From assembly GCF_002242805.1 (NCBI RefSeq), contig NZ_MCGQ01000055.1:20051-84050 (forward strand): a DNA stretch of 64,000 bases, written 5' to 3'. The notes under the pieces are model-generated. The model had not been told where the DNA came from, did no database searches, and saw nothing but the letters and a program-made list of their open reading frames with translations. This document shows positions 62,008 to 64,000 of this stretch, piece after piece (position 1 is the first letter of the stretch; each line of letters begins with the position of its first letter). Made by a program: the position numbers and the translations under genes. The stretch is from Streptomyces diastatochromogenes. Lineage in GTDB: Bacteria > Actinomycetota > Actinomycetes > Streptomycetales > Streptomycetaceae.

Positions 62008-62610
62008 TCAGCCCACCGAGTCGAGGAGCCGGGCGGTGTGCATCCGCCCGGCGTACTCGACGAGGCGGATCAGCACCTCCTTGCCGGAGTCCCGGTCGCG
62101 CGCGTCGCACAGCACCACGGGTGTGCCCCGGTCCAGGTCGAGAGCCCGGGAGACGTCGTGGGCGCCGTAGTTGCGCGCTCCGGCGAAGCAGTTGACGGCC
62201 ACCACGAACGGGATGCGCCGGTGCTCGAAGTAGTCGACGGCCGGGAAGCAGTCCTCCAGGCGGCGGGTGTCGGCGAGGACCACGGCCCCGAGGGCGCCCT
62301 GCGCCAGTTCGTCCCAGAGGAACCAGAAGCGGTCCTGCCCGGGTGTCCCGAAGAGGTACAGGGACAGGCCGGAGCGGATGGTGATGCGCCCGAAGTCCAT
62401 GGCGACGGTCGTGGTGACCTTCTGGTCCACGCCGTCGGTGTCGTCCACCAACTGGCCGGCTTCGCTGAGCAGTTCCTCGGTGCGCAGCGGGCGGATCTCG
62501 CTGACGGCCCCGACGAGGGTCGTCTTGCCGACACCGAAGCCGCCGGCGACCAGTATCTTCAGCGCCAGGGCGGACATGTCGCCGGCGGCGTCGGAGTGCT
62601 CGGAGACCAT
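62008..62610 (-). CDS. Conservon GTP-binding protein (CvnD)
   Basis: This ~200-aa small GTPase has P-loop GGFGVGKTTLVGAVSE, the switch region FGTPGQDRFWFLWDELAQGA and VNCFAG in the NKxD region. CvnD proteins work with the CvnA kinase and the CvnB and CvnC proteins in a membrane-associated complex resembling eukaryotic G-protein sensing. A 197-nt gap separates it from cvnC, unlike the usual tight spacing. ATG 62610 has GAGAAG upstream. Confidence 0.93.
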   Translation of the reverse strand: MVSEHSDAAGDMSALALKILVAGGFGVGKTTLVGAVSEIRPLRTEELLSEAGQLVDDTDGVDQKVTTTVAMDFGRITIRSGLSLYLFGTPGQDRFWFLWDELAQGALGAVVLADTRRLEDCFPAVDYFEHRRIPFVVAVNCFAGARNYGAHDVSRALDLDRGTPVVLCDARDRDSGKEVLIRLVEYAGRMHTARLLDSVG

Positions 62611-62807
62611 GATCACTTCTCTCGGGAGGGCCGGCTTCGGTCGGTGTCGGAGTGCTCGGGAAGGGAAGTCAGCATCATGACAACTCCGGCATCCCTCCGG
62701 GGGATGGGACCGGAATACGCCTGATGTGACCGTTTCGCGCCCGGTCGGTTCCGGAACGCGCACGGAACGGGATGCCGCGAGGCGCCCGTCGGATTCTGAA
62801 CGTTCAT

Positions 62808-63221
62808 CTACAGCGCCCGCAGCCCTTCGATGACCTCACGAAGAATGCGTTCGTCCGGCAGGTGGGCCGGGGGTACCGGGCGGCTGATGGTGACGCAGCC
62901 CAGTTCCAGGAGGTCGCCGAGGAGCACCCTGACCACGCCCACCGGGAGGTCCGCGTCAGCTGCGAGTTCGGCGACGGACTGTGTCTCGATACGGCACAGG
63001 TCGACCAGGGCGCGGTGTTCGGGGCCGAGCGCGGTGTCGTCGTCCACCGCCGGTGCGGCGGGGGCGAGGGTGACGAGGGCGATCAGGTCGAAGCGCACTC
63101 CGGTGGGGCCGGGCTGGGTGCGTCCGCCGGTCATGGCGTAGGGGCGGACCAGGGGCCCGGCCTCGCCGTCGTACCACTGGCTGCCCTGCTCGCGCGGGCC
63201 GTCGGTCGGCTTCTCGGTCAT
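62808..63221 (-). CDS. Conservon DUF742 protein (CvnC)
   Basis: This 137-aa protein has PLVRPYAMTGGRTQP, LVDLCRIETQSVAELAADAD, LPVGVVRVLLGDLLELGCVT and a winged-helix-like fold (DUF742), the standard CvnC. It follows cvnB by 18 nt. Its function in the complex is regulatory; some members may bind DNA. Confidence 0.94.
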   Translation of the reverse strand: MTEKPTDGPREQGSQWYDGEAGPLVRPYAMTGGRTQPGPTGVRFDLIALVTLAPAAPAVDDDTALGPEHRALVDLCRIETQSVAELAADADLPVGVVRVLLGDLLELGCVTISRPVPPAHLPDERILREVIEGLRAL

Positions 63222-63239
63222 GCGTGGCGCCCTTCCGGC

Positions 63240-63677
63240 TCATCCGGCGGCGGGCGGCTGGGCGCCGACGCGGGGCGCTGTGTAGAGGTGCTCGCCCACG
63301 CGCTTGACCAGTCGTGCCATCTCGTAGGCGACCAGGCCGATGTCGGCGGTGACGGCGGTGAGCACGGCGAGGCAGGAGCCTTCGCCGGCGGCGGCCACGA
63401 AGAGGAAGGCGTCGTCCATCTCCACCATGGTCTGGCGTACGCCGCCCGCTCCGAAGTGCCGTCCCGCGCCCTTGGCGAGGCTGTTGAAGCCGGAGGCCAC
63501 GGCGGCGAGATGCTCGGCGTCCTCCCGCGCGAGGCCGGTGGAGGCGCCGACGGCCAGGCCGTCGTTGGACAGCACGACGGCGTGCCGTACCTCGCTCACC
63601 CGCATCACCAGGTCGTCCAGCAGCCAGTCGAGTTCGCCGGACCGCTGGGCGGCACTCATGTTCGGGTCCTGGATCAT
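63240..63677 (-). CDS. Conservon roadblock/LC7 protein (CvnB)
   Basis: This 145-aa protein (ELDWLLDDLVMRV, VVLSNDGLAVGASTGLAR, EDAEHLAAVASGFNSLAKGA) is the roadblock component of the conservon. ATG 63677 overlaps the upstream kinase stop in ATGA and has AGGAG nearby. Confidence 0.95.
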   Translation of the reverse strand: MIQDPNMSAAQRSGELDWLLDDLVMRVSEVRHAVVLSNDGLAVGASTGLAREDAEHLAAVASGFNSLAKGAGRHFGAGGVRQTMVEMDDAFLFVAAAGEGSCLAVLTAVTADIGLVAYEMARLVKRVGEHLYTAPRVGAQPPAAG

Positions 63678-64000
63678 GCCGGGTCTCCTTCAGTGCTGTC
63701 ACTGCCCGTTTCGGGTTCCGGGGCGGCGCCGCGGCCGGGTTGCCTGCCGCCGCCGCGGGTCCAGCCCTCGCGATAGGCCGCCATGCGGTCCCGTACGAGT
63801 TCGGGGGTGCGCCGGTCGTCGCCGCGCGGGTCGGGTTCCGGCACCGGTTCTTCGGGGCGCTGATGGCGGAGTTGGGGCGCGAGGCTCGCCTGGCGCACGC
63901 GGCGCGGAAGGTCGTCGGAGGTCTCGGAGTCGTTCGGTGGGCGGTGCAGCCTCAAGGCGGTGACTCCGGGGGGCGGGGGTTCGTGCGTGGGGGGCGAGGG
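63674..64000 (-). CDS. Conservon sensor kinase C-terminus (CvnA), cut by window edge
   Basis: About 108 C-terminal residues are visible, a Pro/Arg/Glu-rich low-complexity tail ending at the TGA that overlaps the cvnB start. No kinase motif lies in the window. The assignment rests on position: CvnA always precedes cvnB, and long disordered C-terminal tails are typical of these sensor kinases. Confidence 0.75.
   Translation of the reverse strand, partial: PSPPTHEPPPPGVTALRLHRPPNDSETSDDLPRRVRQASLAPQLRHQRPEEPVPEPDPRGDDRRTPELVRDRMAAYREGWTRGGGRQPGRGAAPEPETGSDSTEGDPA

Noticed and set aside
1..64000. tRNA, rRNA, CRISPR arrays and intact insertion sequences
   Set aside because: No cloverleaf-like or rRNA-like stretch, no spaced direct-repeat array and no transposase motif was seen. 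A tRNAscan and ISfinder search would be needed to exclude small ones.

Overview
The window is high-GC actinobacterial chromosome, almost certainly Streptomyces. Codon third positions are strongly G/C, GTG and TTG starts are common, and several Streptomyces hallmarks are present: a contractile-injection-system (CIS) tube/sheath pair, a conservon (cvn) operon, a DUF5709 protein, a Cys-containing leader peptide upstream of a sulfonate-type ABC operon, and a small palindromic repeat inserted in a coding region. I saw no rRNA, tRNA, CRISPR array or intact transposase.

Left part (1-18 kb). Two CIS genes on the minus strand (inner tube, cut by the window edge, and sheath) diverge from a five-gene plus-strand operon: a DUF4132 protein, a 1659-aa protein, a MoxR-type AAA ATPase, a DUF5682-VWA fusion and a SWIM zinc-finger protein. 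This set matches the domain content of the poorly understood E. coli yehI-yehL-yehM-yehP-yehQ cluster. A LuxR regulator and a CDP-glycerol-transferase-like protein follow, separated by a perfect 8 x 7-nt tandem repeat.

Conflict-like accessory block (18-27 kb). A STAND/NB-ARC TPR protein (minus) diverges from a plus-strand cassette: a two-TM membrane protein, a 28-codon ORF overlapping the next start, a GMC-type flavin oxidoreductase, and a SIR2-domain protein. The C-terminal halves of the first and last cassette proteins appear to share one domain that I cannot name. This is my best candidate for an undescribed system. A lone cytochrome P450 and a DUF4177 protein follow.

Middle (27-44 kb). 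A DEAD-box helicase and cold-shock gene, a TetR/SnoaL-like pair, and a baeRF-type protein lead into about 0.7 kb of truncated gene fragments (YdeP-like, PCMT-like, THEP1-like). Next is a minus-strand carbohydrate operon, ppgK-tkt-(tal remnant)-gnd-zwf, then a YjbQ-type protein, the leader-peptide-controlled ssu-like ABC transporter, and an FAD monooxygenase.

Right part (43-64 kb). This is mostly ordinary Streptomyces core and accessory content: an MltG-like protein, an ABC exporter with a divergent MarR regulator, DctA, a secreted PNGase A-like amidase, an L,D-transpeptidase lipoprotein, a heterodimeric ABC exporter with complementary degenerate ATPase sites, DUF5709, ribosomal protein L31 type B, a YdjM-like membrane protein, a Ski2-like helicase, TesB, DUF6397, an orphan roadblock protein, a PPOX-fold protein, and a conservon running off the right edge.
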